Origin: Caballeronia sp. SEWSISQ10-4 2
Lineage (GTDB): Bacteria; Pseudomonadota; Gammaproteobacteria; Burkholderiales; Burkholderiaceae
DNA: 64,000 nucleotides
NCBI RefSeq assembly: GCF_030464885.1
Contig: NZ_JALPRJ010000013.1
Coordinates: 1 to 64,000 of the forward strand
Direction: 5' to 3'
How positions within the stretch are numbered: the first letter of the stretch is position 1; each line of letters begins with the position of its first letter. Below the pieces are notes generated by a model that ran no database searches, was not told the origin of the DNA, and saw only the letters and a list, made by a program, of their open reading frames with translations. A program made the translations under genes and the position numbers. This document shows, piece after piece, positions 12,215-20,713 of the stretch.

Positions 12215-12529
12215 AGGTCGCGATGGTGCGAGGCAAACGCAGCGGCCAAGTCAACCGCCTACGCTAGATATGGCGCAGCTTCCTCATTTTTAGCGTGTTC
12301 AGGAAAAAGAACAGGCGAATGCCGCATCGATCGGATAATACGCGTAAACCTCATTGCGACAACATTTGCGCACAATGAAACGATCGGCTCAACAGGCACT
12401 CCTACGATTCATCATATCCCACATAAGATAAATTAAGAATCGTCCTATCGCATCGTGCGGCGCAGCGAAACGAAAGCGCCGCGCTACAATGCCGCCACTC
12501 GAATTCACCAGCGTTGCGCTCGAAAAACC
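12215..12529. other. Intergenic region before mnmE
   Basis: About 315 bp between divergent genes. The central part (12290-12440) is clearly more AT-rich than its surroundings, as expected for promoters of both genes, but I see no well-spaced -35/-10 pair that I would call. Confidence 0.4.
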
Positions 12530-13918
12530 ATGTTCAACAACGACTCCGATCCGATCGTCGCGATTGCCACTGCGCCGGGGCGCGGGGGTATCGGCGTGAT
12601 CCGGCTGTCGTTCGGGCGGGCGGGCGAAGCGGCGGCGAAACACGCGATGCTCACGCTGTGCGGCCAGTTGCTCGATGCGCGGCATGCGAGCTACGTGCCG
12701 TTCATCGATGCACGCGGTGAAGCGCTCGATCGCGGTATCGCGATGTATTTCCCCGCGCCGAATTCCTACACCGGCGAACACGTGCTCGAGTTGCAGGGAC
12801 ACGGTGGCCCGATCGTGCTGCAACTGCTGTTACAGCGTGCGATCGATACCGGTCGTGAATTCGGTTTGCGGCTGGCCGAACCGGGCGAATTCACGCGTCG
12901 CGCCTTCCTGAACGACAAGCTCGATCTGGCTCAGGCCGAAGCCGTCGCCGACTTGATCGAGGCCAGCACGGAAGCAGCGGCGCGCTCAGCGGGCCGCTCA
13001 CTCGATGGCGCTTTTTCGCGCGAAATCCACGCGCTCGTCGAGGACGTGATCACGTTGCGCATGCTGGTTGAAGCGACGCTCGATTTCCCCGAAGAAGAGA
13101 TCGATTTCCTGGAGGCCGCCGATGCCCGCGGCAAGCTCACGCGCATCCGCGCACGGCTGGACAAAGTGCTAGCCGATGCCCGTCAGGGCGCGCTATTGCG
13201 CGAGGGCCTGTCGGTCGTGCTCGCGGGGCAGCCGAACGTGGGCAAATCGTCGTTGCTAAACGCGCTGGCCGGCGCGGAACTCGCTATCGTCACGCCGATC
13301 GCCGGCACCACGCGCGACAAGGTTACGCAGACCATTCAGATCGAAGGTATTCCGCTACATGTCATCGATACCGCCGGGCTGCGCGAAACGCAGGATGAGG
13401 TGGAGCGGATTGGTATCGAGCGGACGTGGGGTGAAATCGGCCGCGCGGATGTCGTGCTGCATCTGCTCGATGCACGCGAGGCGTTGAGTGCCGACGATGT
13501 CGCCATCGCCGCGCGTTTCCCGGCGGGTGTGCCGGTCGTGCGGGTGCTGAACAAGGCGGATCTGGCGGGCGTGGAGGCATCGGCGGAAATGGCCGGCGAT
13601 GACGTGCGCGAAGTGCGTTTATCGGCGAAAACGGGCGACGGCATCGCGTTGTTGCGTAGCGAGTTGCTGCAGATTGCCGGCTGGCAGGCGGGCGCCGAAA
13701 GCATTTACCTGGCGCGCGAGCGGCATTTGATCGCGCTGCGTGCGGCGCGCGAGCACCTTGCAACCGCCGCCGATCACGCGGACCAGAATTCACAGGCACT
13801 CGATTTGTTCGCCGAAGAGTTACGGCTCGCGCAGGATCAGTTGAATTCGATCACCGGGGAGTTTAGTTCCGATGATCTTTTGGGCGTGATTTTCAGCCGG
13901 TTTTGTATTGGAAAGTAG
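12530..13918 (+). CDS. mnmE: tRNA uridine-5-carboxymethylaminomethyl modification GTPase MnmE
   Basis: GTPase that works with MnmG to modify U34 of several tRNAs. I chose the ATG at 12530 ([20 protein letters not shown]), which gives the normal 462 residues; the frame is open further upstream but without family similarity. Visible are the N-terminal folate-binding domain, the helical domain interrupted by the G domain with P-loop GQPNVGKS near 233 and DTAG near 279, and the C-terminal FCIGK with the functional cysteine. The last codons lie inside the left 18-bp repeat of the adjoining genomic island, so the reading frame stays intact although its 3' end is an integration site. Confidence 0.97.
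   Translation: MFNNDSDPIVAIATAPGRGGIGVIRLSFGRAGEAAAKHAMLTLCGQLLDARHASYVPFIDARGEALDRGIAMYFPAPNSYTGEHVLELQGHGGPIVLQLLLQRAIDTGREFGLRLAEPGEFTRRAFLNDKLDLAQAEAVADLIEASTEAAARSAGRSLDGAFSREIHALVEDVITLRMLVEATLDFPEEEIDFLEAADARGKLTRIRARLDKVLADARQGALLREGLSVVLAGQPNVGKSSLLNALAGAELAIVTPIAGTTRDKVTQTIQIEGIPLHVIDTAGLRETQDEVERIGIERTWGEIGRADVVLHLLDAREALSADDVAIAARFPAGVPVVRVLNKADLAGVEASAEMAGDDVREVRLSAKTGDGIALLRSELLQIAGWQAGAESIYLARERHLIALRAAREHLATAADHADQNSQALDLFAEELRLAQDQLNSITGEFSSDDLLGVIFSRFCIGK
13894..13911 (+). repeat. Left attachment repeat (attL) in mnmE
   Basis: 18-bp direct repeat CAGCCGGTTTTGTATTGG coding for part of the conserved MnmE C terminus; its twin is at the right island end. Confidence 0.88.
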
Positions 13919-14030
13919 TGCGGTGCTCAAGGACGTCTACTGATGTCTAACGAATAGCGTAATTCCTTGTGGCACGGGGAACACAGCGTCTAAGGTTGCC
14001 CAATCGCGTCTATTAACATCCAGCAAATGA

Positions 14031-14061
14031 AGGTACACAGTTCGGTACACACAGTCGTTGT
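14031..14061. repeat. GGTACACA repeats near left island end
   Basis: Two copies of GGTACACA about 13 bp apart, between attL and the integrase start. Similar copies lie just inside the right end (25174-25194). Paired short repeats at both ends of an element are typical of integrase arm-binding or excisionase sites. Confidence 0.45.
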
Positions 14062-14085
14062 GTCCCATTCCTTGCGTACCGATCG

Positions 14086-15321
14086 ATGCCAAAAACCGCC
14101 ACACCGCTGAATGACACCCGCATCAAAGCCCTGAAACCGAAGGCGGCGCGTTATCGCGTTTCCGACGGCGGCGGCTTAGTGCTGGAGATCATGGCATCGG
14201 GGTCGAAGGTGTGGCGCTACCGGTATTCGCTGCATGGTGAGCGTCAGCCGATGGTGACTATCGGCGATTACCCGGCGATAGGATTGCAGGATGCCCGCGA
14301 GAAGGCCCGCAAGTATGCAGAGATCGTCGCCAAGGGCGTTTCACCAATCGCAGATGCCAGGAAAGATCGTGGCGCGGTGAAGCGTTTCGATACGCTGAAG
14401 GCATTCGGCGACGAATGGTACACAGCTCAGGTTGAGCCGATGTCGACTGAGTACCAACGAACGATCAAGCGCGCGCTCGAAAAGGATGTGTACCCGGCGA
14501 TCGGCAATAAATCGCTACCCGACGTCACCCCGGGCGACGTTCTCGCCATTTGTGATCGCATTAAGGCCCGCGGCGCCCCAAAAATGGCGCTGTCGACGCG
14601 AAACGTTATTAAGCGCCTGTTCGAATACGCAATCGCACGCCAGCTTGCTACCAGCAACCCGGCTCACGCCGTGGTCGCCCGCTTTATAGCCACCCAAGAC
14701 AGCCGCACCCGCGTGCTCGCGCCTGACGAGATCGGCGTGGTGCTTCGCGCCGTCTATGCGTCGGACATCCGGCGGCCACTGAAGCTCGCCCTTCACTTGC
14801 TAGTGCTCACCATGGTGCGCAAAGCCGAGCTGACGGAAGCGACGTGGGCCGAATTCGATCTTGACGCAGGTGTGTGGAAAATTTCCGCCGGCCGCATGAA
14901 GAAGGAAAAGGAGCACTGGGTTTATCTGTCGACCCAAGCGGTTTCCATGTTGCGCGAGTTGCACGAATTGACCGGCGGCGGCGATTACCTCTTTCCCTCC
15001 TCGCGCGGTGCCGGTGACCGGCCAATTTCGAAGAGCACATTGAACCAGGCCGTCCGCGCGCTCGCTATCGACGTTCAGCATTTCGTTCAGCACGACTTCC
15101 GCCGCACCGCATCGACGCATTTGCACGAGATGGGAATGTCGTCCGACGCGATCGAGAAAGCGCTCGCCCATACGATCAAGGGCATCAAGGGCGTTTACAA
15201 CCGGGCGGAATATGCCGACGAGCGCATAAAAATCCTTCAGCTCTGGTCCGATTTCGTGGAATCGCAGATCGAGGGAAAGCGCAAAGTCGTGCTGGGGAAT
15301 TTTGGCAAGACGGCGGCATAG
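14086..15321 (+). CDS. Tyrosine recombinase / island integrase (P4 type)
   Basis: Site-specific recombinase that would integrate and excise the island at mnmE. The 411 residues start with an arm-DNA-binding domain of the P4-integrase type (LNDTRIKALKPKAARYRVSD to about 90, including GDYPAIGLQDAREKAR), then a core-binding domain (about 110-205) and the catalytic domain: Arg in LTMVRKAELTEATW near 244, HDFR near 335, a His in ALAHTIKGI near 361 and the Tyr of GVYNRAEY about ten residues later. All expected catalytic residues are seen, so it looks functional. It is transcribed away from attL, in the same direction as mnmE. Two hairpins follow its stop codon. Confidence 0.93.
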   Translation: MPKTATPLNDTRIKALKPKAARYRVSDGGGLVLEIMASGSKVWRYRYSLHGERQPMVTIGDYPAIGLQDAREKARKYAEIVAKGVSPIADARKDRGAVKRFDTLKAFGDEWYTAQVEPMSTEYQRTIKRALEKDVYPAIGNKSLPDVTPGDVLAICDRIKARGAPKMALSTRNVIKRLFEYAIARQLATSNPAHAVVARFIATQDSRTRVLAPDEIGVVLRAVYASDIRRPLKLALHLLVLTMVRKAELTEATWAEFDLDAGVWKISAGRMKKEKEHWVYLSTQAVSMLRELHELTGGGDYLFPSSRGAGDRPISKSTLNQAVRALAIDVQHFVQHDFRRTASTHLHEMGMSSDAIEKALAHTIKGIKGVYNRAEYADERIKILQLWSDFVESQIEGKRKVVLGNFGKTAA

Positions 15322-15329
15322 ATTGCATG

Positions 15330-15391
15330 ACCGCCGCCTGACGGTATCAGGCAGAGCGGTGCCGGAAGGTGTTACAGCACCGACCGGCACC
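15330..15391 (+). repeat. Two adjacent hairpins after the integrase gene
   Basis: First hairpin: GCCTGA/TCAGGC around a 5-nt loop with outer ACCGC/GCGGT. Second: GGTGCCGG/CCGGCACC enclosing GGTG/CACC. There is no T run, so neither is a standard terminator. They precede a small gene with a strong ribosome binding site and could be a structured leader. Confidence 0.5.
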
Positions 15392-15421
15392 TAACCACGT
15401 AGACCTGGAAAGGAGGCCGCG

Positions 15422-15703
15422 ATGGCTGAGCAAGAGTGTAATTCGAGTAAAGCATCGAGCACAGAAGAAGTTGCCGCAAGTGTGGCGAACAGGATGGAAG
15501 CGATCGTCCTGTCGTGCTGCGCGATGGACAACTTGTGCGTACAAGATATCGCACTCGGGAAGAGTGACGAGTCGATGCTGGTAATCATGAGAGATTTTCT
15601 AAGATCCACCGCCCGGGATGCGGAGAACTGTGCACCAGCAGTTGCGCTCTCCGGCGGAGTAAGCAAGATCGGTTATTTCGCGGATCACTTCGGCGAGATC
15701 TGA
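15422..15703 (+). CDS. Small protein of unknown function
   Basis: A 93-residue acidic protein, preceded by a near-perfect ribosome binding site (AAGGAGG, 6 bp before the ATG), which is the main reason to believe it. No family recognised. It has several cysteines (LSCCAMDNLC) and no signal peptide or membrane segment. It lies directly after the integrase and its two hairpins, in the same direction; the end abuts a transposase remnant on the other strand, but the protein does not look truncated. Confidence 0.55.
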   Translation: MAEQECNSSKASSTEEVAASVANRMEAIVLSCCAMDNLCVQDIALGKSDESMLVIMRDFLRSTARDAENCAPAVALSGGVSKIGYFADHFGEI

Positions 15704-15704
15704 C

Positions 15705-16208
15705 CGATCAAAGAGCGGCGATCAAGGTGTTCGAGCACCGAGACCGCCTGACCACAACGCGGCCGCCGGTACCATAGCCCAGTCCCTCAGTCGCGTGCAG
15801 ATGCGACAGATTAAATTCGGTCGTGTCCTGGATCGCCAGCACCACAGGTACCTGCCTCATGCGATCCAGCGTTTGCGCAATGTGCGGCGCCAAAATGCCG
15901 TCGGTATCGATCTGTGTATTGTCAAAGAACCGGTACGCGGCCTTCAACTCGGCGGGCTTGAGCGACTGTGGAAACGACCCTTGCGGACTGCAGGCAAGCC
16001 GGCGCGCCAACGCAACCAGGCGCTGCGCCAGACGCGCGTCGCCCAGATTCGCCTCGCCGAACTCAGTGCTTGCCCAGTCGTCCGTGTCGTTCTCGTCGAC
16101 CAATCTCGAATGCCGCTGCAAACAGGATGGGCCGAAGTTAACATCGGTTCCGCCCGTTTACAAGCGAAAACACACACCGCCCCCTGCAGACTTGTGGGTA
16201 ATCCTGAG
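15705..16208 (-). mobile_element. IS4-family insertion sequence remnant
   Basis: Contains the truncated transposase. The right boundary (16190-16208, minus strand CTCAGGATTACCCACAAGT) resembles the 19-bp end of IS50/Tn5 (CTGACTCTTATACACAAGT). No opposite end is visible, because the left part is deleted. Confidence 0.55.
15708..16121 (-). pseudogene. IS4-family transposase, N-terminal remnant
   Basis: The product has the DNA-binding N-terminal domain of Tn5-like IS4-family transposases (WASTEFGEANLGDARLAQRL, SFPQSLKPAELKAAYRFF) and the start of the catalytic region (VVLAIQDTTEFNLSHL, including the first catalytic Asp). Similarity ends after LGYGTG and a stop follows within about 20 residues, so about three quarters of the gene is missing. 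Upstream lies an IS-end-like sequence. Confidence 0.75.
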
Positions 16209-16290
16209 CCCTTTAGGGGGTGTGCAGCTTGTGCGTGTGCGTGAAAAAGGCCGCGTCAGGAGTGATTGCGAGCAATTCATGGAGGGATTT

Positions 16291-16476
16291 ATGCCGAATG
16301 AAAACGTCTTCCGAGTCGGTGATCTCCGGCGAGCGTTAAACGGGATTTCCGATGATGCAATTGTCATGGTGCGGATTGATCACGACAGCGGCTTCACCCC
16401 TGGCAACGAAGGATATGAACCGGCATGGGGCGATGTCTTCCATTGCCCCGACGACAACAGTTTGAATATCGAGTGA
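16291..16476 (+). CDS. Small protein of unknown function, precedes SSB-like gene
   Basis: 61 residues from an ATG with GGAGGG 5 bp upstream, beginning MPNENVFRVGDLRRALNGIS and including IVMVRIDHDSG. Acidic, no membrane segment, no family recognised. It ends 11 bp before the SSB-like gene and very probably shares its transcript. Confidence 0.6.
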   Translation: MPNENVFRVGDLRRALNGISDDAIVMVRIDHDSGFTPGNEGYEPAWGDVFHCPDDNSLNIE

Positions 16477-16487
16477 CGGAGGAATCA

Positions 16488-16883
16488 ATGATTGATGCAC
16501 TGGTAGGCGGGAAGCTTTTCAAGGTGGCCGAGGAACGGCGTGCGGCATCTGGGAAAACCTTTGTCACGGCGAACGTCCGCGCGGCAGATGGTGAAGGCGA
16601 GGGAATGTTTGTGAACGTGGTCGCATTTAGCGATTCGGCGAAGGCCGCCCTTCTCGCGCTAGATGATGGCGACAGCCTGTCGCTTGCTGGAACGCTCAAG
16701 ATCGCCACGTACGAGGCTCGTGATGGCTCGGTGAAACCGAAGGTCAACATGGTCGCTCACGGCGTCCTGACGGCCTATCACGTGAGCCGCAAGCGCAAGG
16801 CGATAGTCGATGCGTCGACGCCAGCCAGGGAAGGCGGCGTGTCGCGCGAGCCGGCGATGGCTGACGACGATTTGTCTTTCTGA
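16488..16883 (+). CDS. SSB-like single-stranded DNA-binding protein
   Basis: 131 residues with an OB-fold-like pattern (VGGKLFKVAEERRAASGKTF, FVNVVAFSDSAKAALLAL, GDSLSLAGTLKIATYEARDG) and an acidic tail ending ADDDLSF, which mimics the DDDIPF tip that SSB proteins use to recruit partners. Phage- and island-borne SSB-like proteins of this size are common. The ATG is chosen because of GGAGG six bp upstream. It would bind ssDNA during replication or recombination of the element; that role is inferred. Confidence 0.65.
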   Translation: MIDALVGGKLFKVAEERRAASGKTFVTANVRAADGEGEGMFVNVVAFSDSAKAALLALDDGDSLSLAGTLKIATYEARDGSVKPKVNMVAHGVLTAYHVSRKRKAIVDASTPAREGGVSREPAMADDDLSF

Positions 16884-16961
16884 GGAATCGATGACCACCA
16901 CTATCGCGCGCACGCGCGCGAGGGGATGCAACCACCAACCAAAACCAATAAGGAGCATGAG

Positions 16962-17426
16962 ATGACCCTTCCATCCAGCGGTGCTATTTCCATGTCGCAG
17001 ATAGCCAACGAGGTTGGCCTGTCTCTTCCAGTTTCCATCAATCATCCGTGGCTGCTTTTGCTGGCCGGGAAGGCGGGATTTCCCGTTAGCTTCAGCGATT
17101 TCTACGGAAGGACGGGCCGATTCGATGCGAATCTGCTAGGCCAGACTTTTGGCAACGGCGACATTTTCGTTAGATTGGGGAATACGCCGTTTTTTGGCGG
17201 CGCTTTATTCGGAATGGACGCCGGGTTTCCAGATAGCGGGCATTCGCAACTCCTCTTTTCAAGTGCGCCGAACTGGCCCGGAAACCTCCTATTCAAAAAC
17301 AACACGACCGGCGTCGGCGTCGTCTTATCGAAATCCAATTCGACCACCTGGCTAGCAGCGAGTAATCCGGCCAATCTCATCAGAACCGGCATAACCGACA
17401 GCTTTACTGTCGTGCCTTCCAATTGA
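16962..17426 (+). CDS. Phage virion-like protein
   Basis: 154 residues starting MTLPSSGAISMSQIANEVGL with AAGGAG 8 bp upstream. The LPSSGAIS(M/L)SQI...E.G opening, and a later FSDFYGR, are typical of small structural or tail-fibre-associated proteins of tailed phages. The remainder (FGGALFGMDAGFP, LIRTGITDSFTVVPSN) is beta-rich with no family recognised. No other structural gene is nearby, so this is either a phage remnant or a borrowed adhesion or decoy module. Confidence 0.55.
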   Translation: MTLPSSGAISMSQIANEVGLSLPVSINHPWLLLLAGKAGFPVSFSDFYGRTGRFDANLLGQTFGNGDIFVRLGNTPFFGGALFGMDAGFPDSGHSQLLFSSAPNWPGNLLFKNNTTGVGVVLSKSNSTTWLAASNPANLIRTGITDSFTVVPSN

Positions 17427-17874
17427 CAACAGCGGGTTGGTGCCGCCCACCGGCCTGCCACGCCTTTACTAAAGTAGAGATAAATAGAAAAGCACGCTGC
17501 CTGAGAACAGACCAAAAACAGGCGGCGCGCTCTCGCTGGTAACAGCGAAGAAACAGCGAGCGGAATGATTTCCGCCCGCAAAAAGGAGTTTCGCAAACCA
17601 ATACGCGCAAGGCTGCTACCCGAAAGGGCATGGCTTACAGATGGAATCCAACAAACAATTGGCGTCTGTTGGAAAGCGCAGTCCGATACAAGGCCGGTCG
17701 CTCATCCTGAGCTTTTACAGGCCATAAAGGACGGCAGGCATTCCGTTCGCAGCCTTGTAACTGTTTCTGAACACTCCACGCCGCGCGGAGGCAGGCCGGA
17801 CGGGGTAATGCTGCGGATGGCATCGGGAATTTCTGAACGCTTTTCGCGCCATAAAACCCGCGCGGGAGTGGTGG
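17427..17874. other. Gene-poor stretch in the island
   Basis: About 450 bp. An open frame from 17565 (rightward) overlaps the following leftward gene and shows neither a family nor a ribosome binding site, so I do not call it. Nothing else is recognised. Confidence 0.4.
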
Positions 17875-18288
17875 TCAGCTCTGCTTCTTTCTGCGAAATC
17901 CGCGCCACACCCATCCGATGGCCAGGAATAGCGCTCCGACCGTCCCGCTCGCCCAAACTACCGTCGAGAACGCCCTGCTAGCAGCGTCTCCCTTTGCTGT
18001 CGTGATTGCATCGTCGCGCTGCTGGGCTTGTTGCTTGACGTACTGGTCTCGGGGTTCGGCAGCGTAATCGCAAGCGTGTTCAAATATCTGAGCCAGCGAA
18101 TCAGATGCTTCGTGCGGTGATGCCGGCGCGGGTGGCGTCCGGCGGCAACTGTCGTAGTTATCGAGCGTGCCTTTATAGGCGTCGTTCGCTTGCTGCTCCG
18201 CATAGCGTATATTGTCCACATAGACCAACCCTGCCAACGCGCTAGCCGCCACCGTCAGTACCGCCCAAATACGAGTCCAGCCGCCCAT
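17875..18288 (-). CDS. Small membrane protein with two transmembrane segments
   Basis: 137 residues: an N-terminal transmembrane segment (WAVLTVAASALAGLVYV), about 70 residues of charged, helical sequence with two cysteines, then a second segment (VVWASGTVGALFLAIGWVW) and a basic tail (RGFRRKKQS). This hairpin topology puts the middle region on one side, probably the periplasm. No family recognised. It is opposite in direction to its neighbours. Confidence 0.55.
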   Translation of the reverse strand: MGGWTRIWAVLTVAASALAGLVYVDNIRYAEQQANDAYKGTLDNYDSCRRTPPAPASPHEASDSLAQIFEHACDYAAEPRDQYVKQQAQQRDDAITTAKGDAASRAFSTVVWASGTVGALFLAIGWVWRGFRRKKQS

Positions 18289-18525
18289 GTTGGTCCCCTT
18301 CGCGCCATTCGTGTTTTATGCGGATGGTAACGGATGGCGGACGGCTTGAGTCGATAGCGTAGGCGACCTCTCCGACGTTAGAGAAGAGTCATGTAGGGGG
18401 CTAGTGCCCTCCGACTTACCGAGACTTCAGAATTCCAGCGAAAAAGCCGATATTGAAGGCTTAGAAGAACGCCGGAACACATGTTAAGCCGGTCGAGACG
18501 CCGGCAAATGCTGCGGGGTGATGCG

Positions 18526-19047
18526 ATGCTGAGAATGTCGTGTATGGTCTTTGCGGCTGCACTTGCGTTGCCGCTTACGTCCGAGTCGGCGCCGATTGGC
18601 GATTGGATTACTGGCGCGACCGATGATGGACAACTCTTCGCGGGTTCGGTAAACGATAGCGGCGGAACGCTGATGAAAGCGTGCAGACCGTCAGAAGGAG
18701 TGTGTTACTGGTATCTCGTGACAGGGACAAGCTGTGAGAAGGGGGTAACCTCGCCAGCCCTGTTTTCTACATCCCTCGGTGCCATTCCTTTTCAGCTCAC
18801 GTGCGACACGTCGATTACGCAAACTGGCCGGACCATGTTCCGCGCACAAATCGGTGACCCGGACGCGATGGATTCGCTGCTTGACTCCACTATGCCTCTC
18901 GGGATAGCCGTCGCTCTTCAGGATGGCAGGTTCGCCGTCTACCGCTTTTCCATGTCGGGAGCCAAGCAGGCAGTTTCAATCTTGATGCAGGGCGCGACCA
19001 AGCTTAACAATTCGCATCAGCAAGGCACTCGCGATTCTTCTCTCTAG
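18526..19047 (+). CDS. Exported protein of unknown function
   Basis: 173 residues from the chosen ATG (MLRMSCMVFAAALALPLTSESAPIG), which starts a good signal peptide with likely cleavage after SES-A; the frame is open 15 codons further upstream. The mature part has four or five cysteines (MKACRPSEGVCYW, GTSCEKG, LTCDTS), likely disulphide bonded. No family recognised, although the size and pattern resemble periplasmic invasion-associated locus B-like proteins; that resemblance is weak. Confidence 0.55.
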   Translation: MLRMSCMVFAAALALPLTSESAPIGDWITGATDDGQLFAGSVNDSGGTLMKACRPSEGVCYWYLVTGTSCEKGVTSPALFSTSLGAIPFQLTCDTSITQTGRTMFRAQIGDPDAMDSLLDSTMPLGIAVALQDGRFAVYRFSMSGAKQAVSILMQGATKLNNSHQQGTRDSSL

Positions 19048-19141
19048 TCCCTGACAGCGAAGAGTCATATAGCCGACCGCTGAACCGTTTACCGATAACA
19101 TGACCCATATAGGCTGCAGCGCCCCAGCGGAGAGGAAAATC

Positions 19142-19969
19142 ATGGTGATCACCACAGCAATTGTGGCAGCCGGCGCAGATTTCGCGCTAGACAAGGCGAA
19201 GGATGCACTGTTTGATTGGGTCAGAGACAAGGCAATCGGACGGTGGAGCGAGCATCGAGCTCGGCAATTCTTCGATGCTTTCATCGATGAGGTCCGCAAA
19301 GAAGATGACGTTCTAACCACGTCCGCGGAGCTGAACGATATGCTTCAGTCAATCGCAAATAATGACGAACAGACAAGCGCTATATTCGACGCGTACCGCC
19401 GGGTGGCGCTTTCAGCAAGCAAGGACATCGGCCCGATGGTGATCGGCCTTCTCACCGCTCGCATCGTACTTGAGGGTCGCGCCGCGGACGAGATTGAAGA
19501 GATGGTCTTTGAGGGCGCCGAAGTGCTGAACGATCGCGACTTCACGTCGTTGCTGGCGTGGATGCAGAGTTTTGTCCACGACGACAGCAGCTATGGCAGC
19601 GAACTGGCCCAGCAACGAGCAGCAGGAATGCCACTTACATCGATTCCTGTGTTGGTCAAGGGTGGTTATCAGCCTCCCGTCACGATCACCCAGACAGGAA
19701 GAGCGCCGACGATTTCGTATCAGCCGAGGGTGCCGATGATCAATGATGAAAGCCCGTTGAATCTTTTCAACGAGATCGGTCCATTTGCTCTGAAACTCAG
19801 GAATATCGGACTCCTGGAAGAATCGAGCTCTCCGCGCGGTCATCCGCGAAATCCGGACGGCACGCTCTACTATGTCCGCGTGAGTCCGGCTTGCGAACAG
19901 TTATACGACCTTGTGGTGCGAGCCAGCGAAGCAGCCGCAATCAAGCGCGGTCCGGGGCAAGATCAGTAA
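19142..19969 (+). CDS. Protein of unknown function, amphipathic N terminus
   Basis: 275 residues from the ATG with GAGAGGA upstream. It starts with a hydrophobic or amphipathic stretch (MVITTAIVAAGADFALDKAKDALFDWV), continues with a helical region to about 155, and ends with a winged-helix-like C terminus (about 215-265: LNLFNEIGPFALKLRNIGLL ... GTLYYVRVSPACEQLYDLV). The pattern of an association helix, helical bundle and C-terminal domain occurs in island proteins of unknown role. I do not recognise the family. Confidence 0.55.
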   Translation: MVITTAIVAAGADFALDKAKDALFDWVRDKAIGRWSEHRARQFFDAFIDEVRKEDDVLTTSAELNDMLQSIANNDEQTSAIFDAYRRVALSASKDIGPMVIGLLTARIVLEGRAADEIEEMVFEGAEVLNDRDFTSLLAWMQSFVHDDSSYGSELAQQRAAGMPLTSIPVLVKGGYQPPVTITQTGRAPTISYQPRVPMINDESPLNLFNEIGPFALKLRNIGLLEESSSPRGHPRNPDGTLYYVRVSPACEQLYDLVVRASEAAAIKRGPGQDQ

Positions 19970-20205
19970 GTCGGTTGCAACGGAGGCCGCGCCGACTCTG
20001 AGCTCGAAATGCTGCGTTTCGCGCTCGTCCCTATGCTGATCGGAAGCAGGTCGGTACTATGCGCAGGTCCTTTGCAACATGCTCACTCTCGGCTCAATGC
20101 GCCCCGCTGTTCGTCAGCCGGTTTTTCTGCTCAAGTTTGGTAGGGGGAAGCCGATAGGACGGACATGATCGCCGATTTGCGAACGATAAATACAACGGCA
20201 CGACA

Positions 20206-20607
20206 ATGAGAAACCCCCTAGCAACGCTTGCATTGGTCACTTCGCTCAGTGGCTGCGCGACCTACAGCTTAGACCTCCTTCCCCGTGGGCCTGGCGCAAT
20301 GGCGCACGGAACGGCTAAGCAGATCGATAAGAGCGTTACGGTGACGATAGGCGATCAGACTTACCAAGGTCACTACGCGTATATGCAGGGCGGCAGCTTC
20401 ACTCTCGCCACCGGTTTTTCCGGAGGGCAGAACGCGACTGCCACCGGCATGGGGGTAACCGCAGTCGGCAATGGAAACGTACTGGCGCAATCAGCGGACG
20501 GCCGCAACCTGCGCTGTGTCTTTTCGTTCAGCGGTTGGAGCCAGCAAGGAACGGGGGGGTGCCTGACCGATAGCGGATCGTTATACGACCTTCAGATAAC
20601 GCGCTGA
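20206..20607 (+). CDS. Small lipoprotein of unknown function
   Basis: 133 residues starting with a lipoprotein signal peptide (MRNPLATLALVTSLSGCATY; lipobox LSGC, lipidated Cys17). The mature part is glycine-rich and beta-like (YAYMQGGSFTLATGFSGGQN), and two further cysteines near the C terminus (LRCVF, GGCLT) could form a disulphide. No family recognised. It stands alone in the same direction as its neighbours. Confidence 0.6.
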   Translation: MRNPLATLALVTSLSGCATYSLDLLPRGPGAMAHGTAKQIDKSVTVTIGDQTYQGHYAYMQGGSFTLATGFSGGQNATATGMGVTAVGNGNVLAQSADGRNLRCVFSFSGWSQQGTGGCLTDSGSLYDLQITR

Positions 20608-20713
20608 CCTAATTATGGACGTTGGGGCACATCTACCCTGTGTTGTTCCTCAAGGTTGCATGCGTTGCGATTTCAAACTCCCACAATACAACTCACAAGC
20701 TTAAACACGAACC

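Noticed and set aside
17565..17981. 138-codon rightward frame in the island
   Set aside because: Overlaps the leftward membrane protein gene, no ribosome binding site, composition not protein-like.
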